Below, piece by piece: positions 41,232 through 51,375 of a stretch of DNA of 64,000 nt; the first letter of the stretch is position 1; each line of letters opens with the position of its first letter. A program made the position numbers and the translations under genes. The stretch is from assembly GCF_003600645.1 (NCBI RefSeq), contig NZ_CP032482.1, positions 1,426,001 through 1,490,000 of the forward strand, in the 5' to 3' direction. The stretch comes from Yersinia rochesterensis. Its GTDB lineage: Bacteria; Pseudomonadota; Gammaproteobacteria; Enterobacterales; Enterobacteriaceae. Below the pieces are notes generated by a model. The model saw only the letters and a program-made list of their open reading frames with translations. It was not told where the DNA came from and searched no databases.

Positions 41232-42296
41232 TTAAAGCGCAATAAAGTGATAAACAGTGGTTGAGTGGTAGGCTTTCCCCGGCTTTAGCCAGCAATCGGG
41301 TTGTGGCCATTCCGGGTGATTAGGGCTATCAGGTAAGAATTCACTTTCCAGAGCGACGCCAGTGTAACTGGCATAGGTTCCGCCATTACGTGCAGGTGTT
41401 CCGCCGAGGAAATTACCGCTATAGAGCTGCAATGCGGGTGCGGTGGTGTAAACGCTCATTTGGACTTGATTATCAGACGACCACAGGTGCGCCGCCGGGC
41501 TTTCGGTAGCACCACAGGTGCGATGCAGTAGATAGGCATGGTCGTAGCCCTTAACCCGCTGTTGGCAACGGTCTTGCAGGAAGTCTCGTGCCAGCGTTTT
41601 CGCTTGACGAAAATCCATGCCGGTTTTTTCAACACTTTCGAGTCCGCCGGTTGGTATCCCATCACTGTCGACCGGTAAATAGCGGTCAGCAAACAGCTGT
41701 AATCGATGTGCCCGCACATCTCGCCCTTCGCCATCGAGATTAAAGTACGCATGATTGGTTAAGTTTACCGGGCAGGTTTTATCAACCTGAGCCTGATAGC
41801 GAATCTCCAGGCGATTATCCTCGGTCAGCAGATACTGCACTTCGGCGGTTAGATTACCGGGGAAACCCTGATCGCCATCAGGAGAAAACAGTTGATAAGT
41901 CACCTGTTTTTCATCCTGTTTAACCTTTGTCCAGCGCCGGTTATGGAACCCTTCCGGGCCACCATGTAGTTGGTTCTCGCCTTGATTGGGTATCAGATGG
42001 AGGATTTCGCCCTCCACGGTGATTTGTGCTTTCGCGATGCGGTTGGCGTAGCGGCCAACTGTCGCGCCGAGATAAGCCGCTTGATGCAGATAATCGGCCG
42101 GGGTTTGGCAGCCCAGCAGCAACTCACGTTTTTCGCCCCCTTTTAGTGGCAATATTGCTGATAACCAGGTAGCGCCCCAATCCATCAGCGTCACGCTCAT
42201 GCCCGCTTTATTATGTAATTCGGTCAATTCAAAGGGGTGACCATCCGGTGCTAACTGGTCAACACTGCTTGGTGATGCAGAGTCGTTTTTCAGCAT
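41232..42296 (-). CDS. galM: Aldose 1-epimerase (galactose mutarotase)
   Basis: Converts beta- to alpha-galactose for GalK; last gene of galETKM. 354 residues. [25 protein letters not shown] (His), [14 protein letters not shown] (catalytic His) and [20 protein letters not shown] (catalytic Glu) are present. The start at 42296 gives [11 protein letters not shown] and overlaps the galK stop, as expected for coupling; an upstream in-frame ATG at 42323 lies inside galK. Confidence 0.95.
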   Translation of the reverse strand: MLKNDSASPSSVDQLAPDGHPFELTELHNKAGMSVTLMDWGATWLSAILPLKGGEKRELLLGCQTPADYLHQAAYLGATVGRYANRIAKAQITVEGEILHLIPNQGENQLHGGPEGFHNRRWTKVKQDEKQVTYQLFSPDGDQGFPGNLTAEVQYLLTEDNRLEIRYQAQVDKTCPVNLTNHAYFNLDGEGRDVRAHRLQLFADRYLPVDSDGIPTGGLESVEKTGMDFRQAKTLARDFLQDRCQQRVKGYDHAYLLHRTCGATESPAAHLWSSDNQVQMSVYTTAPALQLYSGNFLGGTPARNGGTYASYTGVALESEFLPDSPNHPEWPQPDCWLKPGKAYHSTTVYHFIAL

Positions 42297-43441
42297 AAAC
42301 CTGCTCCTTGTGAAGCTTGGCAAACGTAAAAGGTTTCAGTCCTGCCGCCACTGTATGCCGGATATTGCTGCGCGACAGCCGCACGAACTTGCTCGACCAG
42401 CGAGTTTGGCATTAGCGCGACAATGCAGCCGCCAAAACCACCGCCAGTCATTCGGACACCACCTTGCTCCCCAATAACAGATTTCACAATATCCACCAGG
42501 CTATCTATCGGCGGAACTGTGATCTCAAAATCATCACGCATTGAAATATGAGACTCGTGCATCAATTGCCCCATCAATTTCAAATCGCCAGCCGCCAATG
42601 CATCCGCCGCTGCCAAAGTGCGCTCATTTTCGGTAATCACATGGCGAGCACGTTTAGCTACCACCGGGTCTAACTCATCCTGAATAGAGAAGAACAGTTT
42701 CGCGTCAACATCGCGCAGGGCTTTAACCCCAAAGAAGCGCGCTGCGGTTTCACATTGCTCGCGGCGGGTGTTGTATTCGCTATCAACCAAACCGCGCTTC
42801 ACATTGGAATTGATAATCACCACTGCCACGTTTTCGGGCATCGCTACTGCGCGAGTTTCAAGCGTGCGGCAGTCGATCAGCAGCGCATGGTCTTGCTGGC
42901 CGAGTGCTGAAATCAGCTGATCCATGATGCCGCAGTTACAGCCGACAAACTGATTTTCAGCTTCTTGCCCATTGAGCGCCAGTTCCACGCCACTCAGGGG
43001 CAACTGATAGAGGGATTGCAGCGCCTGTCCGACAGCCACTTCTAAAGAAGCCGATGAACTCAGGCCAGCACCTTGTGGGACATTGCCGCTGATGACTAAG
43101 TCTGCCCCACCAAAATCGGCATGGCGCAGCTGCAAGTGTTTTACCACCCCGCGCACATAATCTGCCCAACGGTATTGCGCATGTGGGACAATTGGCTCAT
43201 CGAGAGAGAATATGTCTTGTTGATTTTCATAATCAGCCGCAATGACACGAATCTGGCGGTCATCGCGTTTGCTAATGCTTATCACGGTTTCATAATCAAT
43301 GGCGCAGGGCAATACAAAGCCATCGTTATAATCGGTATGTTCGCCAATCAGATTGACGCGCCCCGGCGCTTTAATGGTGATGTCCGATTCATGACCAAAC
43401 TGTTGGCGGAAAATGGCCTGGGTATGCTGTTTTAAACTCAT
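42290..43441 (-). CDS. galK: Galactokinase
   Basis: Phosphorylates galactose to galactose 1-phosphate in the Leloir pathway. GHMP kinase, 383 residues. [25 protein letters not shown] is the galactokinase signature near residues 25-50; the ATP motif [16 protein letters not shown] is near 120 and [11 protein letters not shown] near 340. The start overlaps the galT stop by one base. Confidence 0.98.
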   Translation of the reverse strand: MSLKQHTQAIFRQQFGHESDITIKAPGRVNLIGEHTDYNDGFVLPCAIDYETVISISKRDDRQIRVIAADYENQQDIFSLDEPIVPHAQYRWADYVRGVVKHLQLRHADFGGADLVISGNVPQGAGLSSSASLEVAVGQALQSLYQLPLSGVELALNGQEAENQFVGCNCGIMDQLISALGQQDHALLIDCRTLETRAVAMPENVAVVIINSNVKRGLVDSEYNTRREQCETAARFFGVKALRDVDAKLFFSIQDELDPVVAKRARHVITENERTLAAADALAAGDLKLMGQLMHESHISMRDDFEITVPPIDSLVDIVKSVIGEQGGVRMTGGGFGGCIVALMPNSLVEQVRAAVAQQYPAYSGGRTETFYVCQASQGAGLC

Positions 43442-44529
43442 TATTTGACTCCGGCTTCTCGATAATGAACATCACTGACTGCCCGCAGGTGTTCAGCCGC
43501 CTGTTCTGCTGTCAGGTCGCGCTGGATTTCGGCCAGCATTTCATAACCCACCATAAATTTCCGTACTGACGCAGAACGCAGTAATGGCGGATAAAAATGT
43601 GCATGTAACTGCCAATGTTTGTTGTCATCGGTGTTATCAGCGCCATGATCGTTTTTATCAGGACAACAAATGTTATAAGGCGCGCCGTGCCATCCCATTG
43701 AGTAAGGGAAAGAGCATGAGAAAAGATTGTCGTAGCGGCTGGTCAGCTTTTTCAGGGCAATAGCCAAATCACGGCGCTGTTCATCGGATAAATCTTCTAA
43801 ACGCAGGACATGGGTTTTGGGCAGCAGCAAGGTTTCAAACGGCCACGCCGCCCAATAGGGCACCACGGCTAACCAATGCTCGGTTTCAACCACCGTCCGG
43901 CTGCCGTCACGGCGCTCACGTTCGGCATAATCGAGCAGCATAGGTGATTGATGTTCTTGGAAATATTGCTGTTGTAGCCGGTCTTCGCGCGCGGCTTCAT
44001 TGGGCAGGAAGCTATTGGCCCAAATTTGCCCATGCGGATGGGGATTCGAGCAGCCCATGGCCGCGCCTTTATTTTCAAATACTTGTACCCAAGGGTAAAT
44101 TTTACCCAACTCGGCACCTTGTTGTTGCCAGGTTTGGATGACATCTTCCAGTGCGGGTAATGTCAGTTGCGGCAATGTTTTACTGTGATCCGGTGAGAAG
44201 CAAATAACCCTGCTGGTGCCGCGTGCACTCTGGCTGCGCATCAGCGGATCATCACTTTGCGGCGCGTCGGGGGTGTCGGGCATGAGCGCGGCAAAGTCAT
44301 TAGTGAATACATAGGTTGACGGGTAGTCAGGGTTGACGTCGCCGGTCACCCGAGTATTGCCGGGGCATAAGAAACAATCAGCATCGTGCGCGGGTAAACT
44401 CTCAGTCGCGGGTGCTTCCTGCTGACCTTGCCATGGGCGCTTGGCCCGATGCGGTGAAACCAATACCCACTGGTCGCTTAGTGGATTATATCTGCGATGT
44501 GGATGATCCACAGGGTTAAAATTAGTCAT
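43441..44529 (-). CDS. galT: Galactose-1-phosphate uridylyltransferase
   Basis: Exchanges UMP between UDP-glucose and galactose 1-phosphate. 362 residues. The nucleophilic His lies in the [12 protein letters not shown] motif near residue 165, and Zn ligands include Cys in DCFLCPGN. It starts [17 protein letters not shown], nine bases after galE. About ten residues longer than E. coli GalT, mostly in an insertion [15 protein letters not shown] near residue 295. Confidence 0.97.
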   Translation of the reverse strand: MTNFNPVDHPHRRYNPLSDQWVLVSPHRAKRPWQGQQEAPATESLPAHDADCFLCPGNTRVTGDVNPDYPSTYVFTNDFAALMPDTPDAPQSDDPLMRSQSARGTSRVICFSPDHSKTLPQLTLPALEDVIQTWQQQGAELGKIYPWVQVFENKGAAMGCSNPHPHGQIWANSFLPNEAAREDRLQQQYFQEHQSPMLLDYAERERRDGSRTVVETEHWLAVVPYWAAWPFETLLLPKTHVLRLEDLSDEQRRDLAIALKKLTSRYDNLFSCSFPYSMGWHGAPYNICCPDKNDHGADNTDDNKHWQLHAHFYPPLLRSASVRKFMVGYEMLAEIQRDLTAEQAAEHLRAVSDVHYREAGVK

Positions 44530-44538
44530 AACAATACC

Positions 44539-45555
44539 TTAATCGGGATAGCCCTGAGGATTATGTGATTGCCAACGCCAGGTATCAGCGGCCATTTCAT
44601 CCAGTGAGCGGCTGACTCTCCAGCCCAACTGTTCTGCGGCTTTGCTGGCGTCTGCCCAATAAACTGGGAGATCGCCGGCGCGACGTGGTGCAAAATGGTA
44701 AGCCAGGGGCTTACCGCAAGCTTTGCTGAAAGCTTCGACCACTTGTAAAACACTGTGGCCAACACCTGCACCCAAATTGAAGATGTGTACGCCGGGCTGG
44801 TTGTGCAGTGTTTTCATCGCCGCGACATGGCCATCAGCTAAGTCGACTACATGAATATAATCACGCACCCCAGTGCCATCAGGGGTCGGGTAGTCATCGC
44901 CGAATATCGCCAGTGATTCACGGCGGCCTACTGCAACCTGCGCAATAAACGGCATCAAGTTGTTCGGAATGCCCTGTGGGTCTTCCCCCATTAGCCCTGA
45001 CGGATGCGCTCCCACCGGGTTGAAATAGCGCAAGATAGTCATATTCCATTGCGGATCAGCTAATTGAACATCTTGCAGAATTTGCTCAACCATTAATTTG
45101 CTGCGGCCATATGGGCTGGAAGGTAAACCGGTCGGGAAGCTTTCAACATAAGGAATTTGCGGTTGATCGCCATACACCGTGGCGGAAGAACTGAAGATAA
45201 GGTTTTTGATCCTGGCGGCGCGCATCGCTTCCAGCAACACTAAGGTGCCGAAGACATTATTATTGTAATATTCCAGCGGCTTACTGACAGATTCGCCCAC
45301 GGCTTTTAAGCCCGCAAAATGAATGACAGCATGAATAGAATGAGCTGCAAATATTTGGTCGAGTAGGGCGCGGTCACGGATATCACCTTGATAAAGTTCA
45401 GGTGTGTAGCCGGTCAATTGATGTATCCGAGCTAATACGCTGGATTTACTGTTGCAAAGGTTGTCGAGAATAATGGGCTTGTAACCCGCTTCAATCAACT
45501 GTACACAGGTATGGCTACCAATGTAACCGCTACCACCTGTTACCAGAACGTACAT
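44539..45555 (-). CDS. galE: UDP-glucose 4-epimerase
   Basis: NAD-dependent epimerase linking UDP-galactose and UDP-glucose, also feeding surface polysaccharides. 338 residues, start MYVLVTGGSGYIGSHT with the GGSGYIGSH NAD motif. The catalytic Ser-Tyr-Lys are in SSSATVYG and YGRSK near 122-153. The frame continues 15 codons upstream but alignment with E. coli GalE favours 45555. First gene of galETKM; a GalR-type operator is 76 bases upstream. Confidence 0.98.
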   Translation of the reverse strand: MYVLVTGGSGYIGSHTCVQLIEAGYKPIILDNLCNSKSSVLARIHQLTGYTPELYQGDIRDRALLDQIFAAHSIHAVIHFAGLKAVGESVSKPLEYYNNNVFGTLVLLEAMRAARIKNLIFSSSATVYGDQPQIPYVESFPTGLPSSPYGRSKLMVEQILQDVQLADPQWNMTILRYFNPVGAHPSGLMGEDPQGIPNNLMPFIAQVAVGRRESLAIFGDDYPTPDGTGVRDYIHVVDLADGHVAAMKTLHNQPGVHIFNLGAGVGHSVLQVVEAFSKACGKPLAYHFAPRRAGDLPVYWADASKAAEQLGWRVSRSLDEMAADTWRWQSHNPQGYPD

Positions 45556-45630
45556 AAAGGCTCCTCGAATCATTTTTGTCTCAGAAAGATAGCATGCCAT
45601 TATGTGAGAAAAGGTGATCTGCGCTCAATA

Positions 45631-45646
45631 ATGGAATCGTTTACAT
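45631..45646. promoter_or_regulatory. GalR/GalS-type operator upstream of galE
   Basis: Read on the minus strand it is ATGTAAACGATTCCAT, matching the GalR consensus GTGTAAACGATTCCAC except at the end bases. It lies 76-91 bases before galE. Confidence 0.8.
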
Positions 45647-45783
45647 TTAAATTTAGTTTAGCTTAATCTCTATCAAGGTATAAATACAGGGCAATTAGTC
45701 AGAATGGACAAAGATGCAGAAACTTTGGGCATGATAAACAGAAGGGAAATGGTAGCGTTCTCACCCATAAATTTAGCGGGAAT

Positions 45784-45838
45784 ATCACTGTTAGTGATAG
45801 CCACGGCCTGATGCCGTGGGGAAAATGGCATCGGGCCG
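45784..45838. terminator. Cluster of stem-loops, two mutually exclusive
   Basis: ATCACT-GTT-AGTGAT (45784-45798) is followed by CCACGGC-CTGAT-GCCGTGG (45801-45819). An overlapping alternative pairs CGGCCTGATGCC (45804-45815) with GGCATCGGGCCG (45827-45838). The last two share bases and cannot form together. They lie after the CPBP protease stop and before the gal promoter region. The rest of the 350-base gap (45556-45905) holds the gal operator and no gene. Confidence 0.55.
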
Positions 45839-45905
45839 GGCTGTAGCCAGTAAAGATTCTGTTGTCAGTAAAAAGCTGTAGTCAGCAAAAGATAGTCAGT
45901 AAAAA

Positions 45906-46724
45906 TCAGTGAGCGGAATACAGCGGATAGGTAAAGAACAACAAATGCATTAAATTCAGGCCAAAATGAAAGGCCACGGCCACCCATAAACGGCCACTCC
46001 ACAGCCATGCCAAACCATAAATCACCCCAGCCAATGCGGCAAATACCATCAATAGTGGGCCGCCTGCCATATGCGCAGCACCGAATAGCAGGGCAGTGAG
46101 CAGCAGCGCGGGGTAATTCCCCACACATTGGCTTAGGCGTTGCTGCAAATAGCCGCGAAAGAGTGCTTCTTCGGCCAAACACACAAAAAACACGTTGGCG
46201 ATAACAAAGGAGCCAACCCATGCTGGCGTGTGCATTTCAACTTTCAAACCACCTAAGGCGACCGCCAGTAGTAGCAATGCCGGGATACTAACAATCAAAC
46301 TTACCCAGCCGAGCCGCCCGACAGATAGATGCTTTTTCGCAACAAACAAGGTGGGCAGGCAAGCAAGTAAAATAAAGGGTACCAGCGCCTTATCAAGGTT
46401 GTAATACATGCTAAAGGCGGCACTGAGCGGCCCAACCTTGACTTTATCTAATATTTTTAGGTTATTAAAACCAGGAACCAGATGCAGGAATAAGGCGATA
46501 GCAGCGAGCACTAAGAGCAATTCTAGCCCGGCGGCAAGCCATTTTTGTTGGCGGTATTTCTTTAGCAGCAGGGCAACTATCAGTGTCAGCAGCAAGAACC
46601 CCGCAGAGGGTAGGGTCAGAACGCCGTGATAAAGGGCTACAGATAATGATAAAGCCAAAAGAAACAGGGAAAGTACCCGGTTAATTGATAAGAAAAGCAG
46701 TGATGCAGCAAGTACGCCCCACAT
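45906..46724 (-). CDS. CPBP-family intramembrane metalloprotease
   Basis: A 272-residue membrane protein with about eight hydrophobic segments and the CPBP (Abi/CAAX protease-like) motifs: EEALFRGYLQQRL near residue 187, FGAAHMAGGP near 215, and HFGLNLMH near 256. The family comprises glutamic-type intramembrane peptidases, but bacterial members mostly have no known substrate. It stands alone between gal and modF and is not part of the E. coli order recalled from memory, so it may be a lineage insertion. Confidence 0.88.
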   Translation of the reverse strand: MWGVLAASLLFLSINRVLSLFLLALSLSVALYHGVLTLPSAGFLLLTLIVALLLKKYRQQKWLAAGLELLLVLAAIALFLHLVPGFNNLKILDKVKVGPLSAAFSMYYNLDKALVPFILLACLPTLFVAKKHLSVGRLGWVSLIVSIPALLLLAVALGGLKVEMHTPAWVGSFVIANVFFVCLAEEALFRGYLQQRLSQCVGNYPALLLTALLFGAAHMAGGPLLMVFAALAGVIYGLAWLWSGRLWVAVAFHFGLNLMHLLFFTYPLYSAH

Positions 46725-46915
46725 AAATCGTCCCTTTAGTTGTTAAATCCTAACTATTTTAAACCAGATAATCGAAACCATCCCCGCCGTCAGCATGAAT
46801 CATATCTGACGGCGGGAATAGTAGCATAAATGACTGTAAATACCCCCCGGAATGGGGATGAAAAGAGGTTGTTATTTTTCAGTATAATATAATTATATGA
46901 ATATTTTAACCGCAT

Positions 46916-48409
46916 TCAGAGGGGCAATTTCTCCTGCTGATATTGATAAATATCACCATCGGGAACAAAGGTCAGCCGGTGGGTAATGCACTGCGGAGCA
47001 TCTTCTGCATGGTGAGAGACAAACAGCAGTTGAGTTTCCCCCTCGCCGATCATCACATCAATAAAACGTCGCACTAACAAGCGGTTGAGTGGGTCCAAAC
47101 CTTGTAGCGGCTCATCAAGAATCAATAGTGCGGGGTGCTTGACCAGCGCCCTGGCGATCAGTGCTAAGCGCTGTTGCCCCCAAGATAAACTGTGGAAAGG
47201 CTGGTCGGCAGTTGCGGCGGTAAACCCCAGCAAAGCCAGCCATTGATCGGCAAGCTGCTGCTGGCGGTCTGATACCGCCTGATAAATACCAATTGAATCG
47301 AAAAAGCCGGATAAAATCACGGTACGCAGGTTAGTGCTGACACGGTAGTCCAAATGCAAGCTACTGCTGACATAACCGATATGGCGCTTGATATCCCAGA
47401 TGGTTTCCCCGCTGCCACGGCGGCGGCCAAACAGTGTCAAATCATTACTGTAACCTTGTGGATGGTCGCCAGTAATCAGACTGAGTAAAGTTGATTTCCC
47501 TGCGCCATTCTGGCCGATAATTTGCCAGTGTTCTCCGGGGTTAACCTGCCAGCTCAGGTTATGCAAAATGGGGCGGTCATTATGTTCAACTACCCCATTA
47601 CGCAATATAATCAGCGGTTTATCTTGTGGGAGGCGGGGGTGTTGCTGTGGATTTTCCGTCTCGGGCAATAACAAACCATCAATGTTTTCACTGTGTGCCA
47701 GTTGAGCAATCAGAGCTTCGGCAAGGATCTGTTGGCGCGGGCCAGTATGGGTCAATTGACAATCGGCGAGCACGCCAACGTGTTGCACAAAATCGGGAAT
47801 ATCATCAAAGCGGTTAAGCACTAAAACCAGTGTGACCCCGTGGGCCGACAGTGTGGACAACATGCCCGCCAACTGGGCGCGGGCGGCCACATCCAGACCG
47901 TCAAACGGCTCATCCAGAATCAGCAAGTCGGGTTGCGGCATTAATGCCCGGCACAGCAGTGTTTTGCGGGTTTCGCCGGTCGAAAGATACTTAAAACGGC
48001 GTGAGAGTAAGTGGCTGATGCCAAATTGCTCGGCTAACTGTTGGCAACGCGGCGGGTCACTACATTCTTCCTGAATGATTTCGGCCGTGGTACGCCCGGT
48101 ATCATCTTCATCGACGCTGAGTAAATCGGTGTTATTACGCTGCCATTCTTCGCTGACTAATTGTTGGAGTTGCTCGAAGGACAAGCGCACAATATGGTTG
48201 AAATTGCTCTGGCGGCTACCGTTAAGCAGGGTCAGCTCCCCTGATAAGGCTTTGGCCAATGACGATTTTCCACTGCCATTGGCACCGACAAATGCCCAGC
48301 TATCGCCAGGTTGTTGCTGAACACCGGAGGAAATAGAAAGCTCGGGCAAGATGAGTGTCTTGGTGTCATTCAGACGAAAACAACCTTGCGATATTTGCAA
48401 CTCAGACAT
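46916..48409 (-). CDS. modF: ModF, tandem ABC ATPase of the molybdate cluster
   Basis: Cytoplasmic ATP-binding protein with two ABC domains, 497 residues. Walker A copies are VGANGSGKSS near residue 37 and IGQNGAGKST near 292; signatures STGETRK and LSWGQQR; Walker B LLILDEPFDGLD and LLILDEPLQGLD. The start at 48409 gives MSELQISQGCFRLNDT, aligning with E. coli, with GGGAAAAG upstream; the open frame begins seven codons earlier. Role is unclear, but the gene always follows modE. Confidence 0.95.
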   Translation of the reverse strand: MSELQISQGCFRLNDTKTLILPELSISSGVQQQPGDSWAFVGANGSGKSSLAKALSGELTLLNGSRQSNFNHIVRLSFEQLQQLVSEEWQRNNTDLLSVDEDDTGRTTAEIIQEECSDPPRCQQLAEQFGISHLLSRRFKYLSTGETRKTLLCRALMPQPDLLILDEPFDGLDVAARAQLAGMLSTLSAHGVTLVLVLNRFDDIPDFVQHVGVLADCQLTHTGPRQQILAEALIAQLAHSENIDGLLLPETENPQQHPRLPQDKPLIILRNGVVEHNDRPILHNLSWQVNPGEHWQIIGQNGAGKSTLLSLITGDHPQGYSNDLTLFGRRRGSGETIWDIKRHIGYVSSSLHLDYRVSTNLRTVILSGFFDSIGIYQAVSDRQQQLADQWLALLGFTAATADQPFHSLSWGQQRLALIARALVKHPALLILDEPLQGLDPLNRLLVRRFIDVMIGEGETQLLFVSHHAEDAPQCITHRLTFVPDGDIYQYQQEKLPL

Positions 48410-48517
48410 CACTTTTCCCATATTCTGCAACGTAATAATAGTGTAGGGATAGGTGGTATAGGGTTAAATGTCAACAGGTAAATATCTTGCCCACGGTTAA
48501 TAACTAATCTGAATTAT

Positions 48518-49309
48518 TTAGCAAAGTGTCGCGATAATGACTCGATCAGCATTGAACTGTGCAATAACTGGGCTGCCCACGCGTAAATTAAGCTTATGCA
48601 GTTCACTGTTATTCTGTGTCGAACAGAGGCTAGCACCTCCCGCTAAGGTCAGGATAACTTCGCTGTGCTCATTACCCTGCTCGATACTGCTTACCGTCCC
48701 TGGCAGAGAGTTATCGGCTGCACCCGCCAACGCCTGGTCAGTCACCAGCTTTATCCAAGGCGCTTTGATAAGTGCTAATACTTCTTTACCGGTTGTCAGT
48801 TGTAGTCGGTCAGCACTTTGCTGGGTTATCGCCGCAGATAGCCGGGTTTTCCCGTCAGATAAAAGAATATTGACGTGTTGCTGGACATGCTGGTGGTCGC
48901 GTTCAATCAGGGTACCGAAAAATTGATTACGGGCGCTGGTTTGCAGTGAAAAACGAGAAATGGCCGCGAGTAAACTGTCCAGCGGCATTGAGTCGTCTTT
49001 CAGAGTATCAAATGCTTTTTGCTGAATTATCGCAAGTAAATCATAGAGTTGAATTAATCTCTCGCCATAACGGGTCAGAAACGTGCCGCCGCCGCCCTTG
49101 CCACCAGTCGCGCGTTCGACCAGTGTTTCCTCTGCCAATGTATTCATTTCATTAATGGCATCCCAGGCACTTTTATAGCTAATTCCGGCGAGTTTCGCGC
49201 CCTGACTGATAGATCCTGTATTTTGTATTTGTTTAAGTAATGAAATTCGTCGCGGATCGGCAAACAGTCGCTGCTGAAGTTTTAACGTAAGTAGGATTTC
49301 GGCCTGCAT
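48518..49309 (-). CDS. modE: Molybdate-responsive transcription regulator ModE
   Basis: LysR-type winged-helix domain (residues 1-110, QGAKLAGISYKSAWDAINEMN as recognition region) followed by two molbindin repeats with SARNQFFG and the Ser/Lys sites that bind molybdate. 263 residues. The start at 49309 (MQAEILLTLKLQQR) aligns with E. coli ModE; the frame opens 13 codons earlier. It represses modABC through the palindrome at 49857-49880. Confidence 0.97.
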   Translation of the reverse strand: MQAEILLTLKLQQRLFADPRRISLLKQIQNTGSISQGAKLAGISYKSAWDAINEMNTLAEETLVERATGGKGGGGTFLTRYGERLIQLYDLLAIIQQKAFDTLKDDSMPLDSLLAAISRFSLQTSARNQFFGTLIERDHQHVQQHVNILLSDGKTRLSAAITQQSADRLQLTTGKEVLALIKAPWIKLVTDQALAGAADNSLPGTVSSIEQGNEHSEVILTLAGGASLCSTQNNSELHKLNLRVGSPVIAQFNADRVIIATLC

Positions 49310-49544
49310 GATGATTTGCTCCAGCGGGAAACGGGGGTGATGACTCAACAGTCGGTCTATAGTTAATGAACATCAAGTGGATAGCACCGAGGCTCAAACC
49401 GCACTTTTGGCAGGTTACATTCTTTTAGTGTGGGTTAAAATAACTGGATTCATTCATTGGTCATATAAATTACAGCGAATGATATCTATTGGTTATTGTG
49501 ATAACGTGGTTTATCGCGCTATAAAGTGGTCATGAGAGGTTGAT

Positions 49545-49685
49545 ATGTTAGATCTATTGAAAAGTCTGCTCTTTGCTGTGGTCATGGTCCCAGTAGTGAT
49601 GGCAGTGATTTTGGGCCTGATCTATGGGCTGGGTGAGGTATTTAACATCATCTCCAAAAGCAGTAATAAGAAAGAACGCGCTTAA
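49545..49685 (+). CDS. acrZ: AcrAB-TolC-associated small membrane protein AcrZ
   Basis: A 46-residue single-helix protein, [20 protein letters not shown] and [13 protein letters not shown], matching E. coli AcrZ (YbhT) nearly throughout the helix. AcrZ binds AcrB in the inner membrane and shifts the drug range of the efflux pump. The polar tail (SSNKKERA) is shorter and different. GAGAGGTTGAT precedes the ATG. It lies between modE and modA, as in E. coli. Confidence 0.93.
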   Translation: MLDLLKSLLFAVVMVPVVMAVILGLIYGLGEVFNIISKSSNKKERA

Positions 49686-49730
49686 TCTAAAGTCATTAAA
49701 ATTTTTTGACGTGTTGGTATCCATCTTATA

Positions 49731-49760
49731 AATGCCTGGCGGAAGAACGCCGGGCATTTT
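49731..49760 (+). terminator. Intrinsic terminator after acrZ
   Basis: AATGCCTGGCG and CGCCGGGCATT pair around GAAGAA, followed by TTCGTTTTT. Confidence 0.88.
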
Positions 49761-49856
49761 CGTTTTTATCTTTTGCTACATTTCTTGCGCTATCTTGCGA
49801 CAACTCAAGTTACCTCACATCTTGCCGATAAACTGAATGACCTGCCCGGAGTGTTG

Positions 49857-49880
49857 CGTTATATTTCAATGTATATAACG
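49857..49880. promoter_or_regulatory. ModE box upstream of modA
   Basis: The left half CGTTATATT and right half TATATAACG flank six bases, giving the ModE consensus spacing. It lies 24 bases before modA and would repress modABC when molybdate is plentiful. Confidence 0.88.
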
Positions 49881-49903
49881 ATATCACTCATGTGGAGAAT
49901 AAG

Positions 49904-50680
49904 ATGAAGAATCAATACGGTAAAGTGAATAAATGGGTCGCGAGTGCAGCACTGTTAGCGGCATTTTCCAGTTCGGCCATGGCGGCTGACATGACAGTTT
50001 TTGCTGCTGCCTCTTTGACCAATGCGCTGCAAGACATTGCGGCACAGTATAAAAAAGAGAAGCAAGTTGATGTCGTGGCTTCTTATGCATCCTCTTCGAC
50101 TCTGGCACGCCAGATTGAACAGGGCGCACCGGCGGATTTGTTTATTTCTGCTGACCAGCAATGGATGGATTATGTCATTGATAAACAACAAATGGTGGCT
50201 AACACCCGCTATACCTTGTTAGGTAATGAGCTGGTTTTGATCGCGCCAAAAGACAGCAAAATTGATAAAGTCGAGATTGATAAAAAAACCGATTGGAAGA
50301 AATTGTTAAAGGGCGGCCGCCTGGCTGTCGGCGATCCTGATCATGTTCCTGCCGGGATTTATGCCAAAGAGTCACTGGAGAATTTAGGTGCCTGGTCAAC
50401 TTTAGCCCCAGAAATGGCGCGGGCCAATAATGTCCGCAGTGCTATGGCACTGGTCGAACGGGCCGAAGCGCCACTGGGTATCGTCTATGGTTCAGATGCT
50501 ATTGCCAGCGATAAAGTGAAAGTTGTGGGGGTATTCCCGGCAGCGAGTCATAAGCCGGTTGAATACCCAATGGCGATTGTCAAAGGTCATGAAAATCCTA
50601 CCGTTACAGCTTTTTATGATTACCTGAAAAGCCCTGCAGCGGCAGTTATTTTCGAAAAATATGGATTTACCACACGCTAA
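49904..50680 (+). CDS. modA: Molybdate-binding periplasmic protein ModA
   Basis: Solute-binding protein of the high-affinity molybdate/tungstate transporter. 258 residues from MKNQYGKVNKWVAS, with a signal peptide ending SSSAMAA near 29. Ligand residues are in FAAASLTNALQDIA, ASSSTLARQIEQGAPADLFIS and GIVYGSDA. GTGGAGAATAAG precedes the ATG at 49904; a GTG at 49892 falls on the ribosome site itself and is rejected. Confidence 0.97.
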   Translation: MKNQYGKVNKWVASAALLAAFSSSAMAADMTVFAAASLTNALQDIAAQYKKEKQVDVVASYASSSTLARQIEQGAPADLFISADQQWMDYVIDKQQMVANTRYTLLGNELVLIAPKDSKIDKVEIDKKTDWKKLLKGGRLAVGDPDHVPAGIYAKESLENLGAWSTLAPEMARANNVRSAMALVERAEAPLGIVYGSDAIASDKVKVVGVFPAASHKPVEYPMAIVKGHENPTVTAFYDYLKSPAAAVIFEKYGFTTR

Positions 50681-51375
50681 TGATATTGAGCGAGTATGAG
50701 TGGCAGGCCATCATTCTGAGCCTGAAGGTGTCTGGTGTTGCCGTGGTGTTCAGTTTGCCATTAGGTATTTTAATGGCATGGATTTTAGTGCGCTGCCGCT
50801 TTCCCGGTAAGTCCTTGTTAGACAGCGTGATTCACTTGCCACTGGTGCTACCGCCAGTGGTGATTGGTTATTTGCTGTTGATAAGCATGGGTCGGCGCGG
50901 TTTTATTGGCGAATGGCTCTATAGCTGGTTTGGCATCAATTTCAGTTTCAGTTGGCGCGGTGCGGCGTTGGCCTCGGCGGTGGTCGCTTTCCCGTTGATG
51001 GTCAGGGCCATCCGACTGGCGCTGGAAGCGGTCGATACCCGCCTGGAGCTGGCTGCACGTACCCTCGGGGCAAATCCGTGGCGGGTGTTTTTCACCATTA
51101 CACTGCCGCTATCTTTACCGGGCGTCATTGCTGGCACAGTATTGTCTTTTGCCCGTTCACTGGGGGAGTTTGGCGCGACCATCACCTTTGTTTCCAATAT
51201 CCCCGGCGAAACCCGCACCATTCCATTGGCAATGTACACCTTAATTGAAACACCCGGTGCTGAAGCTGCGGCTGCGCGGCTGTGTATTATCGCCATTATT
51301 CTGTCGCTGGTTTCTCTGTTGCTGTCGGAATGGTTGGCTCGTTGGGGTAAAAAACGCATGGGGGCACCATGCTAG
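50680..51375 (+). CDS. modB: Molybdate ABC transporter permease ModB
   Basis: Homodimeric inner-membrane permease, 231 residues, about five or six helices. The EAA loop that meets ModC is [26 protein letters not shown] near 125-150. It starts on the last base of the modA stop and overlaps modC by seven bases. Confidence 0.97.
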   Translation: MILSEYEWQAIILSLKVSGVAVVFSLPLGILMAWILVRCRFPGKSLLDSVIHLPLVLPPVVIGYLLLISMGRRGFIGEWLYSWFGINFSFSWRGAALASAVVAFPLMVRAIRLALEAVDTRLELAARTLGANPWRVFFTITLPLSLPGVIAGTVLSFARSLGEFGATITFVSNIPGETRTIPLAMYTLIETPGAEAAAARLCIIAIILSLVSLLLSEWLARWGKKRMGAPC

